Assembly (NCBI RefSeq): GCF_001428005.1
Contig: NZ_LMSB01000023.1
Coordinates: forward strand, 253,397 to 317,396
DNA: 64,000 bases
From: Arthrobacter sp. Soil736
GTDB taxonomy: Bacteria > Actinomycetota > Actinomycetes > Actinomycetales > Micrococcaceae
Reading direction: 5' to 3'
Shown here: piece by piece, positions 36,187 through 44,750 of the stretch
How positions within the stretch are numbered: position 1 is the stretch's first letter
Layout: the number at the start of each line of letters is the position of its first letter
Program-made: the position numbers and the translations under genes
The notes under the pieces: generated by a model
The model's input: the letters and a program-made list of their open reading frames with translations, nothing else
What the model was told of the DNA's origin: nothing
Database searches by the model: none

Positions 36187-36780
36187 TCAAAGCGTTCCCG
36201 TCAGGTAACGCTGGATGTTCGGCGCAACGAGCCGGACTACGTCGTCCTGCGACGCCGAGCCCAGCGGCTCGAGCCTGACCACGTAGCGGACCAGTACGAG
36301 CCCCACGAGCTGGCTGCCCATCAGGTTTCCACGCATGGCCACTTCCTCGGCCGTTCCGGGGACGCCGGCCAGGATCCGGGGCAGCACAGTTCGGGCCACC
36401 AGATCCCTGAGGAGCGCAGTCTTGGCCGTGGAACCGATGGTGCCGCGGACGAAGGCAAGCAGGCTGTGCTGTGCCGGGCTGTCCCAAAGGCGCAGCAGCG
36501 CACGGACAATGGCTTCGGCACGTTGGGCGGGTTCGAAGGCCGCCACTCCCGCGAAGACCTGCGCGGGATCGGCTGGCAGCCCCACGCTCTGGGCGAACAG
36601 CTCATCCTTGCCGCTGAAGAAGTGATGGACCATGGCGGGGTCCACGCCGGCTTTGCGGGCCACGTGCCTCAGGCTGGTGCCCTCGAAGCCCTGTTCGGCA
36701 AAGAGCCCGCGCGCAGCAGCCAGGATCTGGTCACGGGATCCTTCGCTGCCCGCGGAACGCCGTCCGCGCCGTTCCGTCAC
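36187..36780 (-). CDS. TetR-family regulator of the ABC exporter
   Basis: 197 residues. HTH about 18-62 (RDQILAAARGLFAEQGFEGTSLRHVARKAG, then PAMVHHFFSGKDELF) and a TetR_C_17-like ligand domain. The GTG start at 36780 overlaps the permease stop (GTGA), so it is third in the ABC-permease-tetR operon. The likely operator is the palindrome at 38358-38373 upstream of the ATPase gene. It is convergent with the GNAT gene, whose stop is only 6 bases away. Confidence 0.9.
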   Translation of the reverse strand: MTERRGRRSAGSEGSRDQILAAARGLFAEQGFEGTSLRHVARKAGVDPAMVHHFFSGKDELFAQSVGLPADPAQVFAGVAAFEPAQRAEAIVRALLRLWDSPAQHSLLAFVRGTIGSTAKTALLRDLVARTVLPRILAGVPGTAEEVAMRGNLMGSQLVGLVLVRYVVRLEPLGSASQDDVVRLVAPNIQRYLTGTL

Positions 36781-37532
36781 GGCGTGCTCCGCCGCAGGGT
36801 CAGCGCCGCCAGGACCAGCACCGTCAGGACCACGGACGCCATGACTCCGACGTCCTGCCACATTGCGGCCGTGGCCGTGCTGTTGCCGGCGATCTCGTGC
36901 AGCGCATCCACCGAGAACGTCAGCGGAAGCATGCTGGAGACGGCCTCCAGGAAGCCGTTCATCCGGCTGCGCGCCACAAAGAGTCCGCAGAGCAGGATCT
37001 GCGGCACCACCACCACGGGCATGAACTGCACGGCCTGGAACTCGGTCCGGGCAAAAGCCGAGCAGAACAGACCCAGTGCCACGCCCAGCACCGCGTTGAC
37101 CACAGCCACCATCACCACCAGGCCAGGGCTGCCCTTGATGTCGAGACCGAAGATCCAGTAGGCAACCGCCGTGGCCACGAGTGACTGCAGTGCGGCCATG
37201 ACCGAGAACGCCAAGGCGTAACCGAACAGCAGGTCCGCCTTGTGGATGGGAGTGGTCAGGAGCCGCTCAAGGGTCCCGGACGTGCGTTCCCTGAGCATGG
37301 TTATGGAGGTCACCAGGAACATCACCACGAACGGGAATATCGCCAGCATCATCAGTCCCACCCGGTCAAAGGTTCGCGGGACTCCGGCGGGCAGTGCTTC
37401 ATTTTCGAAAAGGAAGTAGACGGCCGTCAGCAGCAACGCCGGAACCACGAGAATCAAGGCGATGCTCCTCCGGTCGTGCCGGAGCTGGTCCAGCACCCGG
37501 CCCGCCGTGGCCAGCATCATCCGGAAGTTCAT
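36777..37532 (-). CDS. ABC-2 type transporter permease
   Basis: 251 residues with six hydrophobic segments. MLRERTSGTLERLLTTPIHKADLLFGYALAF (about 78-110) is the ABC-2 permease signature loop. It couples to the ATPase encoded upstream (ATGA overlap, start ATG 37532). Efflux of drugs, lipids or glycoconjugates is typical; the substrate is unknown. A longer in-frame extension to 37751 would run through the ATPase gene and is rejected. Confidence 0.92.
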   Translation of the reverse strand: MNFRMMLATAGRVLDQLRHDRRSIALILVVPALLLTAVYFLFENEALPAGVPRTFDRVGLMMLAIFPFVVMFLVTSITMLRERTSGTLERLLTTPIHKADLLFGYALAFSVMAALQSLVATAVAYWIFGLDIKGSPGLVVMVAVVNAVLGVALGLFCSAFARTEFQAVQFMPVVVVPQILLCGLFVARSRMNGFLEAVSSMLPLTFSVDALHEIAGNSTATAAMWQDVGVMASVVLTVLVLAALTLRRSTP

Positions 37533-38317
37533 GGCGCCACCCCACTCTTCGCGCTGCGGATGATGTTGAGGAATGCCCTCTCCAGGTCCTCGCTGCCGCC
37601 CCGCCTGCTGAGCTCGGCCGGCGTCAGCTGGGCAAGCAGCAGGCCCTCCCGGAGCAGCAGGAGCGAGGCGCAGTGGCTGGCTTCCTCCATGACATGGCTG
37701 GAAACCAACAGTGTGGTCCCGGCGTCGGCCATGACGCGGAAGCGGTCCCACAGCTCGGCGCGGAGCACCGGATCCAGGCCCACCGTGGGCTCATCAAGGA
37801 TCAGCAGCCTGGGCCCCGATACCAGGGCGCACGCCAGGGACACCCGGCTGAACTCTCCGCCGGAAAGGTCGCCGGTCTTCCGCCCTGCCAATTGTTCCAG
37901 GCCGACGGCGGCAATCGCCTCGGCGGCGTCGCTGCGGTTCCGGCCGTGCATGGCGCCGAAGTAGCGCACGTTGGACTCGACGCTCAGGTCCGTGTACACG
38001 CTGGGGGACTGGGCGACGTAGCCAACCTCGTGCCTGAGGCGGGGATGGCCCGCTGGCCTGCCGAGCACATGAACAGTGCCGGCGGATATGCGCTGAACAC
38101 CGACGAGGACCCGCATGAGCGTGGTCTTGCCGCTTCCCGAAGGGCCCAGCAGCCCGGTGATCCTGCCCGGTGGAATGGTGAAATCGAGGCCGCGCAGTAT
38201 GTGGGTCCCGCTGCGGCGGACGTGGAGGCCCGCGGATTCCACGGAGGGGCCGGCGGTGCCGTTCCCAGAGCCGGAGGCCAGGCCCGAAGCCGGGCCCGGA
38301 GCGTTTTGACTACCCAT
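37529..38317 (-). CDS. ABC transporter ATP-binding protein
   Basis: 262 residues. Walker A GPSGSGKTT (about 50-58), Q-loop YVAQSPSVYTDLS, signature LSGGEFSRVSLA, Walker B LLILDEPTVGLD and switch His in VSSHVMEEASH are all present. A Gly/Ser/Pro-rich lead of about 20 residues precedes the domain. ATG at 38317 was chosen because GGAGGCGG precedes it; the frame also runs further upstream through the operator. First gene of the exporter operon. Confidence 0.93.
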   Translation of the reverse strand: MGSQNAPGPASGLASGSGNGTAGPSVESAGLHVRRSGTHILRGLDFTIPPGRITGLLGPSGSGKTTLMRVLVGVQRISAGTVHVLGRPAGHPRLRHEVGYVAQSPSVYTDLSVESNVRYFGAMHGRNRSDAAEAIAAVGLEQLAGRKTGDLSGGEFSRVSLACALVSGPRLLILDEPTVGLDPVLRAELWDRFRVMADAGTTLLVSSHVMEEASHCASLLLLREGLLLAQLTPAELSRRGGSEDLERAFLNIIRSAKSGVAP

Positions 38318-38357
38318 GTTCCGCCTCCGGCCGCACCGGAAGGTTTCCGGCGAGTAA

Positions 38358-38373
38358 TTCATCGGTTGATGAA
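38358..38373 (-). promoter_or_regulatory. Palindromic operator of the ABC-tetR operon
   Basis: TTCATC-GGTT-GATGAA, perfect 6-bp arms, 41 bases upstream of the ATPase start. A minus-strand -10-like TAGATT (about 38377-38382) lies just upstream of it, so a bound TetR would cover the transcription start. Confidence 0.65.
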
Positions 38374-38720
38374 ATAAATCTAGATCTGCCCGCGGCGGAG
38401 ATCAACGGTGGCGGATGCGTGAGGGGCCGCCAGCAGGCCCATCCGGGCATGCCTACTTGAATTGGTGACTACCATCACATAGGTTCTACCTAACCGTGTC
38501 CTTCGGGCACGGATGGTCTCAGAGAATTAGCGGCATGGCCGGCCGCGGAGCCACGCCGCCACAGGGATGACCAGCCGGAGACGGCCAGGGGCTTCTTCTG
38601 TGGGGCGTGGCTCTTCTGTGGCACGGCTCCGCCGCCCGGGACGCGGAAGCCGCGGGGCTGCCTTGCCGGTAGATTAGTACCCAGACAATCAGCACTTTCC
38701 CCAGAAACGGATACTTACCC
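38374..38720. other. Structured intergenic region upstream of proS
   Basis: No gene is convincing in these 347 bases. It holds a GTGA-N6-TCAC CRP-like site (38464-38479, GGTGA-CTACCA-TCACA), a palindrome TAGGT-TCT-ACCTA (38480-38492) and a hairpin CCGTGTCC/GGGCACGG (38494-38512). A long stem at 38548-38613 pairs GAGCCACGCC and CACAG with CTGTG and GGCGTGGCTC. A related GTGCCACAG-type unit lies on the minus strand at about 38614-38632. The proS promoter has -10 TAGATT at 38670-38675. Confidence 0.55.
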
Positions 38721-40532
38721 GTGGTCCTTAGACTTTCCAAGCTGTTCCTGCGCACCCTGCGTGAAGATCCCGCCGACGCCGAGGTGGCCAGCCACAGGCT
38801 CCTTGTCCGCGCCGGCTACATCCGCCGCGCCGCGCCGGGCATCTACACGTGGCTGCCGCTCGGCCTGAGCGTGCTGCGTAAGGTCGAACGGATTATCCGC
38901 GAGGAGATGGACGCCATTGGCGCCCAGGAAGTGCACTTCCCCGCACTGCTGCCGAAGGAGCCCTACGAGGCCACCAACCGCTGGACCGAGTACGGCGAAG
39001 GACTCTTCCGGCTCAAGGACCGCAAGGGCGGGGACTACCTCCTGGCCCCCACCCACGAGGAAATGTTCACCCTCCTGGTCAAGGACCTTTACTCCTCGTA
39101 CAAGGATCTGCCGTTGAGCATCTACCAGATCCAGAACAAGTACCGTGACGAGGCGCGCCCCCGCGCCGGCCTGCTGCGCGGCCGGGAGTTCATCATGAAG
39201 GACTCCTACTCGTTCGACGTCGACGACGCCGGGCTGGATGCCAGCTATGCCGCGCACCGCGCCGCCTACCTGAAGATCTTCGAGCGCCTGGGCCTGGCGG
39301 TCATTCCGGTGGCGGCCACGGCCGGGGCCATGGGCGGCTCAAGGAGTGAGGAATTCCTGCACCCCACCGAGATCGGCGAGGACACGTTCGTACGTTCGGC
39401 CGGCGGCTATGCTGCCAACGTTGAGGCTGTCACCACGGTGGTGCCTGCCGAGATTGACTTCACGGACGCTCCGGCCGCAGAGATCCGGGACACCCCCAAC
39501 ACGCCCACCATTGAGACCCTGGTGGACGCCGCCAACCAGCTCGTTCCCCGGAGCGAGGCCGACGGCGGCGCCTGGACCGCCGCCGACACGCTGAAGAACG
39601 TGGTCCTCGCCGTGACGCTGCCCACCGGTGAGCGCCAGATCGTGGTCATCGGCGTGCCGGGCGACCGCGGAGTCGACCTCAAGCGCGTCGAGGCCAACAT
39701 CGGCGCCTACCTGCCCGTTGCCGGTGAGATCACCGTGGAAGCCGCAGGGGACGAGGACCTCGCCAGGAATCCCCTCATCGTTCGGGGATACCTCGGCCCG
39801 GGAATGTCCCTTGGCGCGCCCCTGCTCGGCCTGGAAGGGGCCGCCAAGCTCCTGTACCTGGTGGACCCGCGCATCGTGAGCGGCACGTCCTGGGTGACCG
39901 GCGCCAACATGGCCGGCAAGCACGTGTTCGGGCTCGTGGCCGGGCGCGACTTCGGCTGGGACGGCGCCATCGAATGCACCGAAGTCCGCGCCGGCGACGA
40001 GGCCCCGGACGGTTCCGGCCCGCTGGAGACCGCCCGCGGCATCGAAATGGGCCACATCTTCCAGCTCGGCCGCAAGTACGCCGAGGCCCTGGAACTGAAG
40101 GTCCTGGACCAGAACGGCAAGCAGGTCGTGGTGACCATGGGCTCCTACGGCGTTGGTGTCACGCGCGCCGTGGCTGCCCTGGCCGAAGCCAACCACGACG
40201 ACAAGGGCCTGATCTGGCCCCGGTCCGTGGCCCCGGCGGACGTCCACGTCGTCGCCGTCGGCCGCGGCGAGGAGATCTTCGCCGCAGCGGAGCAGCTCTC
40301 CCTCGAACTGGAAGCCGCCGGCCTGGACGTCATCTACGATGACCGCCCCAAGGTGTCCCCGGGCGTGAAGTTCGGCGACGCCGAACTCGTCGGCGTGCCC
40401 ACCATCCTGGCCGTCGGCCGCGGACTCGTGGACGGCGTGGTTGAGGTCAAGGACCGCCGCACCGGCGAGGCGGAAAACGTGGCCGTGGACAAGGCCGTTG
40501 ACTTCGTGGTCAACGCCGTCCGCAGCAACTGA
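38721..40532 (+). CDS. proS: Prolyl-tRNA synthetase (bacterial type with editing insert)
   Basis: 603 residues. Class II motifs: motif 1 region [20 protein letters not shown] (about 35-55), motif 2 [18 protein letters not shown], and motif 3 near 440-460 ([14 protein letters not shown]). The INS editing domain sits between motifs 2 and 3 (about 225-400), followed by the anticodon-binding domain. It charges tRNA-Pro. GTG start at 38721; leader of about 45 bases from -10 TAGATT. Confidence 0.97.
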   Translation: MVLRLSKLFLRTLREDPADAEVASHRLLVRAGYIRRAAPGIYTWLPLGLSVLRKVERIIREEMDAIGAQEVHFPALLPKEPYEATNRWTEYGEGLFRLKDRKGGDYLLAPTHEEMFTLLVKDLYSSYKDLPLSIYQIQNKYRDEARPRAGLLRGREFIMKDSYSFDVDDAGLDASYAAHRAAYLKIFERLGLAVIPVAATAGAMGGSRSEEFLHPTEIGEDTFVRSAGGYAANVEAVTTVVPAEIDFTDAPAAEIRDTPNTPTIETLVDAANQLVPRSEADGGAWTAADTLKNVVLAVTLPTGERQIVVIGVPGDRGVDLKRVEANIGAYLPVAGEITVEAAGDEDLARNPLIVRGYLGPGMSLGAPLLGLEGAAKLLYLVDPRIVSGTSWVTGANMAGKHVFGLVAGRDFGWDGAIECTEVRAGDEAPDGSGPLETARGIEMGHIFQLGRKYAEALELKVLDQNGKQVVVTMGSYGVGVTRAVAALAEANHDDKGLIWPRSVAPADVHVVAVGRGEEIFAAAEQLSLELEAAGLDVIYDDRPKVSPGVKFGDAELVGVPTILAVGRGLVDGVVEVKDRRTGEAENVAVDKAVDFVVNAVRSN

Positions 40533-40550
40533 CGCCCCTTAGCCGCCAGG

Positions 40551-41345
40551 GTGGTCTCGGGGTTCGAGTCGATCCAGCTCGCCACTCTCATCCTGATAGT
40601 GGTGGCCGGGTTCGCTGCAGGCTGGGTGGACGCGGTGGTGGGCGGCGGAGGGCTGCTACAGCTTCCGGCGCTGCTGCTCGTACCGGGCATCACGCCGGTG
40701 CAGGCGCTTGCCACCAACAAGATGGGGTCCATCTTCGGCACCACCACCAGCGCCGTCACGTACTACGGCCGCGTCCGGCCTGACCTCAGGACAGCGCTGC
40801 CCATGGCGGTCATTGCCTTGGCCGGCAGCTTCGGCGGCGCCTTGCTGGCGGCCAGGCTGCCGGCCGAAGTATTCAAGCCGATCATCGTTGTGGCGCTGGT
40901 CGCCGTCGCGCTTTTCACTGCCCTCAAACCCGACGCCGGCCACCTGACCGTGCTCAGGCACGACGGCGGCACCCACTACGTGGTGGCCTGCACCATCGGC
41001 GCGGTGATCGGCTTTTACGACGGACTGATCGGCCCGGGAACAGGCTCGTTCCTGGTGATCGCGCTGGTCTCGGCAATGGGCTATGCGTTCCTCGAAGCCA
41101 GCGCCAAGGCGAAAATCGTCAACATGGCCACCAACGCGGGCGCGCTGTTGTTCTTCCTGCCGCACGGGTCGCTGCTATGGGGAGTGGGACTGGTCCTCGG
41201 GCTGGCGAACATGGCCGGGGGGTACCTGGGCGCGCGCACGGCCGTGAAGCAGGGGAGCCGGTTTGTGCGCGTTGTGTTCTTGACGGTTGTTGCTGCCCTG
41301 ATCATCAAACTCGGCGCCGACGTCTGGCTGGAAAACTTCTCCTGA
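40551..41345 (+). CDS. Sulfite exporter TauE/SafE (TSUP) family permease
   Basis: 264 residues, about eight helices in two repeats. AAGWVDAVVGGGGLLQLPALLL near residue 25 and GFYDGLIGPGTGSFLVIAL near 152 are the paired TSUP signature motifs. Transports small anions such as sulfite, sulfoacetate or similar; substrate unknown. GTG at 40551, 18 bases after proS; no strong SD is seen, so the exact start is uncertain. Confidence 0.9.
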   Translation: MVSGFESIQLATLILIVVAGFAAGWVDAVVGGGGLLQLPALLLVPGITPVQALATNKMGSIFGTTTSAVTYYGRVRPDLRTALPMAVIALAGSFGGALLAARLPAEVFKPIIVVALVAVALFTALKPDAGHLTVLRHDGGTHYVVACTIGAVIGFYDGLIGPGTGSFLVIALVSAMGYAFLEASAKAKIVNMATNAGALLFFLPHGSLLWGVGLVLGLANMAGGYLGARTAVKQGSRFVRVVFLTVVAALIIKLGADVWLENFS

Positions 41346-41410
41346 AGGGCCGACCGCGTGACGCCACGGACGGGGTCAGGCGGACCCTCGCGGGCCGCCC
41401 GGGGAAGGCG

Positions 41411-41422
41411 TAGCATGCCCCT
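41411..41422 (+). promoter_or_regulatory. Leaderless promoter -10 for the PLP decarboxylase
   Basis: TAGCAT followed by six bases (GCCCCT) to the ATG at 41423, no SD. Confidence 0.55.
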
Positions 41423-42826
41423 ATGTCAGCCGGTGCGGAACCGTATGCGGAGGCCCTTGACGCGGCCGTAGGCCATGCCACGAGATGGCTCGCGAGCCAG
41501 CCGCACCGCCGGGTGGGGCCGGTGCAGGCGGCCGGCGAACTGGCGGCAGCCTTCGGCGGCGAACTTCCGCGCTCCGGAATGCCCGCGGCAGACGTCGTGG
41601 ATTACCTGGCCCTGAACGCGGAACCGGGTCTCATGGCCATGCCGTCGGGCCGCTTTTTCGGCTGGGTCATCGGGGGCACCCTCCCGGCAGCCATGGCGGC
41701 GGACTGGCTTGTGAGCGCCTGGGACCAGAACTCGGTGCGCCGCTACGCCACGCCCGCCATTGCGGCCATTGAGGAAGCAGCAGGCGACTGGCTGCTCCAG
41801 TTGCTTGGCCTGCCGAAGGAGTCCGACGTCGGGTTCGTCACCGGCGCCACCATGGCGAATTTCACGGGCTTGGCCGCCGCGCGCTGGCGCCTGCTGACGG
41901 ACGCGGGCTGGGACGTGGACCGCGACGGACTTTCGGGCGCACCGCGACTCCACTGCCTCGTCGGGGAGGAACGGCACGACACGATCGACCTCGCGCTGCG
42001 CTACCTCGGCCTGGGCAGCCCCACCGTGGTCCCTTCCGACAGCCAGGGACGCATCGACGCCGCGGAGCTGGACTGCGCCCTGGACCGCGCCCTTGGTTCG
42101 GGACCCGCACCGATACTGGTGTGTCTGCAGGCCGGAAACCTCCATTCCGGGGCCTTCGACCCCTTTGCCGCGGCTATCGCAGTCTCGAAGGCACACGGCG
42201 CCTGGGTGCACGTGGACGGGGCCTTCGGGCTTTGGGCTGCCGCCGTCCCGGAACTCGCCGGGCTGACCGCCGGCCTCGAACGGGCCGACTCATGGGCCAC
42301 GGACGCCCACAAGAGCCTCAACGTCCCGTACGACTGCGGAGTCGCCGTCGTGAAGGACGCCCGGGCAATGCGGAGCGCAATGGGGGTCAGCGCCAGCTAC
42401 CTGATCCAGGACGCGGACGGTGCGGGTGATCCGAGCCAGAAAGTCCCGGAACTCTCGCGCAGGGCCAGAGGCGTGCCGGTGTGGGCCGCACTGAAATCGC
42501 TGGGCCGCGACGGTGTGGCGGCGCAGATCCGCGGGCTTGCGGCCTCGGCGGCATTGCTCGCGGAAAAGCTTTCGGTCCTGGACGGCGTGGAGGTGCTCAA
42601 CGACGTGGACTTTACCCAGATTTCCATCGCCTTCGGCGACGACGCCACCACCCGGGACGTGACGGCGAGAATCCTGGCTGACGGAAAGGTCTGGATGTCC
42701 GGATCCCGCTGGCATGGCAGGGACGTGCTGCGGATCTCGGTCAGCAACTGGACAACCGACGCGGACGACGTCGACACGGCGGCCGAAGCCGTCAAACAGG
42801 CTCTTGAAGCGGTCCGGGCCCGGTGA
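41423..42826 (+). CDS. Pyridoxal-phosphate-dependent group II decarboxylase
   Basis: 467 residues, aspartate/glutamate/aromatic-amino-acid decarboxylase fold. Substrate-side segment PSGRFFGWVIGGTLPAA, cofactor-contacting HVDGAFGLWAA and the Schiff-base Lys in TDAHKSLNVPYDCG (residue about 296) are present, along with the C-terminal SVSNWTTDADDV. Substrate cannot be read: aromatic, glutamate-like or other amino acids are possible. Leaderless -10 upstream. Its 3' end overlaps the convergent kinase gene by 35 bases. Confidence 0.9.
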   Translation: MSAGAEPYAEALDAAVGHATRWLASQPHRRVGPVQAAGELAAAFGGELPRSGMPAADVVDYLALNAEPGLMAMPSGRFFGWVIGGTLPAAMAADWLVSAWDQNSVRRYATPAIAAIEEAAGDWLLQLLGLPKESDVGFVTGATMANFTGLAAARWRLLTDAGWDVDRDGLSGAPRLHCLVGEERHDTIDLALRYLGLGSPTVVPSDSQGRIDAAELDCALDRALGSGPAPILVCLQAGNLHSGAFDPFAAAIAVSKAHGAWVHVDGAFGLWAAAVPELAGLTAGLERADSWATDAHKSLNVPYDCGVAVVKDARAMRSAMGVSASYLIQDADGAGDPSQKVPELSRRARGVPVWAALKSLGRDGVAAQIRGLAASAALLAEKLSVLDGVEVLNDVDFTQISIAFGDDATTRDVTARILADGKVWMSGSRWHGRDVLRISVSNWTTDADDVDTAAEAVKQALEAVRAR

Positions 42827-43883
42827 CGGCCGGACCCCGCGCCGCCGCCATTGGTGCCGATCCCGCGGCCTGACCCGGTTCGGGCAGCGCGTGCGGGGCC
42901 GGAAGCCCGTCCAGGGTCCGGCCGGCCAGGGTGCTGGATACCCAGAGGGATCGGGCCAGATCGCCGCCGTGACCGGCCTTCGAGGCGTAGTGCAGGGCGT
43001 TGTCCACCTCCCGCGCGATGCTCCACTGGCGGGCGGCCTCGGGATCCAGGCCGGCAGCGACGCTGAAGTCGCGGCACCTGGCGAGCAGCCCTGCCGCGGG
43101 ATCGGCGGCGGGCAGGTCCCGGATCCGGTTCCACAGCAGGGGCGCCACCGCGAACTCGGCCTCGCCCACCATCGGCTGCGGATCGATGGCGGCAAAACTC
43201 CCCGGCCCGGTCCGCTCCGGCGCGCCGGGGCGGGCCAGGATATTGAGGAAGTGGAAGTCCGTGTTGACGAGCACGTCGGAACCGGAGCGGCGGCCCACGG
43301 CACCCCTGGTCTGGCACACCTCAAGGGCGGCCTCCAGGAGCCACCGCGGGAAGGGCCTGCCGAGCTGTTCCCATTCGGCGGGCAGGTCGTCGCTCCACTG
43401 CTCCGCGCGGGCCGCAACATGGTCAAATTCCCGCCATTGGGGACGGCCGTCAGGCACCAGGCTCAGGTCCCGCATGAGTCCGCCCCACACCTCAACGGCC
43501 GTATCCATCGCCTCGGTCTGGAGCGACCTGCCGGCGTCCAGGCGCTCCAGCAGCATGGCGCAGGTTCCGGCGTCGGAGGCGAGCAGGCGAACGGCACCGT
43601 GCCCGTCCCAGAGGGCCAGCGCATGGCGCTCCACCATGGCCTCGTCATGGGGGAAGGCCACCTTCAGCGCCGCCGCGGTCCCGGCTGTCCGCACCGGAAC
43701 AACGATTCCGCCGTGTCCGCTCCACGGCAGGGCACCCGGCCCGAGGTCCAGTTCCAGTTGCCACTGGTCCATGCGTCCGCGGATCATTCCGGGCAGGGAA
43801 GCCAGCCAGGCGCGGCCCGCGCTGTTGCCGGCGTAGCGGCGCGCCAGGTCCGGAGGAATGGGGATGTCTCGTGGCTGGCTCAT
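42792..43883 (-). CDS. APH(6)/hydroxyurea-type antibiotic phosphotransferase
   Basis: 363 residues. Kinase-like fold of the aminoglycoside/hydroxyurea resistance kinase family (streptomycin 6-phosphotransferase type). The catalytic loop is NTDFHFLNILA with Asp, His and Asn retained (canonical form G-D-L-H-x-x-N). The metal-binding IDPQPMVGEAEFAVAPLLWNR is diagnostic for the family. Actual substrate unproven; chromosomal members often do not confer resistance. The ATG at 43883 has TACGCT seven bases upstream, so it may be leaderless. Convergent overlap with the decarboxylase. Confidence 0.88.
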   Translation of the reverse strand: MSQPRDIPIPPDLARRYAGNSAGRAWLASLPGMIRGRMDQWQLELDLGPGALPWSGHGGIVVPVRTAGTAAALKVAFPHDEAMVERHALALWDGHGAVRLLASDAGTCAMLLERLDAGRSLQTEAMDTAVEVWGGLMRDLSLVPDGRPQWREFDHVAARAEQWSDDLPAEWEQLGRPFPRWLLEAALEVCQTRGAVGRRSGSDVLVNTDFHFLNILARPGAPERTGPGSFAAIDPQPMVGEAEFAVAPLLWNRIRDLPAADPAAGLLARCRDFSVAAGLDPEAARQWSIAREVDNALHYASKAGHGGDLARSLWVSSTLAGRTLDGLPAPHALPEPGQAAGSAPMAAARGPAVTGPGPLQEPV

Positions 43884-43940
43884 CCGTCCCAGCGTAGTTG
43901 ACAGGCCGTTCTTCCTCCGGGAACGCCCGGTCCAGGCGGG

Positions 43941-44684
43941 CTAGACGATGCCGCTGGCCCCCAGCAGGTTGCCGATGGTGAACGTGGCGGCCAGGGCAAG
44001 CCCGCCGCCCACCACCACCCGCGCCGCGGCCCGGAACTTGGATCCGCCGCCGATCCATGCCCCGAGGCCTCCGGTCAGGGCAAGCGCCACAAGGACGGCC
44101 CCGAACGTCACCGCGACCCTGATGTTCTCCGGCGGCAGCAGGATGGCCAGCATGGGCAGGATCGCGCCAAGGGTGAAGGCGATCGCCGAGGCAAAGGCGG
44201 CGTGCCAGGGGCTGACGATGTCCTCCTCATCGATATTCAGCTCGGCCGAAAGGTGTGCCGCCAGGGCATCGTGCTCGGTCAGTTCCCGGGCCACGTTCCT
44301 GGCCGTCTCTTCGCTCAGGCCCTTGCTGCGGTAGATGGCCGCGAGCTCATGGAGCTCCTCCTCGGGTTCCTCGGCGAGCTCGCGGCGCTCCTTTTCGATC
44401 ATCGCCTTCTGGCTGTCGCTTTGGCTGCTGACGGACACGTACTCGCCCAGGGCCATGGATACGGCGCCGCCCACCAGCCCGGCAGCGCCTGCCGCGAGAA
44501 TGGTCCCGTGTTCGCTCGTGGCGCCGGCAACGCCCACCACGATCGCCGCGACCGACACGATGCCGTCGTTCGCGCCGAGGACGCCCGCGCGCAGCCAGTT
44601 CAGGCGGTGGACGATGTCGTTGTTATGGGGCTCATTTTCGTGTTGCCCGTCAGGGGGCAATGCCGCATTGTCCGCTGAATCCAT
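43941..44684 (-). CDS. VIT/CCC1-family iron/manganese transporter
   Basis: 247 residues. Starts NWLRAGVLGANDGIVSVAAIVVGVAGA (about 28-55), the hallmark of VIT1/CCC1 transporters. Five helices, with an acidic cytoplasmic segment (about 95-150; EKERRELAEEPEEELHEL) corresponding to the metal-binding domain. Moves Fe2+/Mn2+ across the membrane. ATG at 44684 with CTGGAGG. Next to a ferritin-like DUF4439 gene on the same strand, a possible iron theme. Confidence 0.93.
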   Translation of the reverse strand: MDSADNAALPPDGQHENEPHNNDIVHRLNWLRAGVLGANDGIVSVAAIVVGVAGATSEHGTILAAGAAGLVGGAVSMALGEYVSVSSQSDSQKAMIEKERRELAEEPEEELHELAAIYRSKGLSEETARNVARELTEHDALAAHLSAELNIDEEDIVSPWHAAFASAIAFTLGAILPMLAILLPPENIRVAVTFGAVLVALALTGGLGAWIGGGSKFRAAARVVVGGGLALAATFTIGNLLGASGIV

Positions 44685-44750
44685 GCCTCCAGCAAACCAC
44701 TCGGGGCGTCACGCTGCCAGAGGGCGGCCCCTCCGTGCTTAGGGGCGGGG

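Noticed and set aside
38519..38755. Small minus-strand gene overlapping the proS start
   Set aside because: No SD, no recognisable domain, composition follows the hairpins, and it overlaps a certain gene start.
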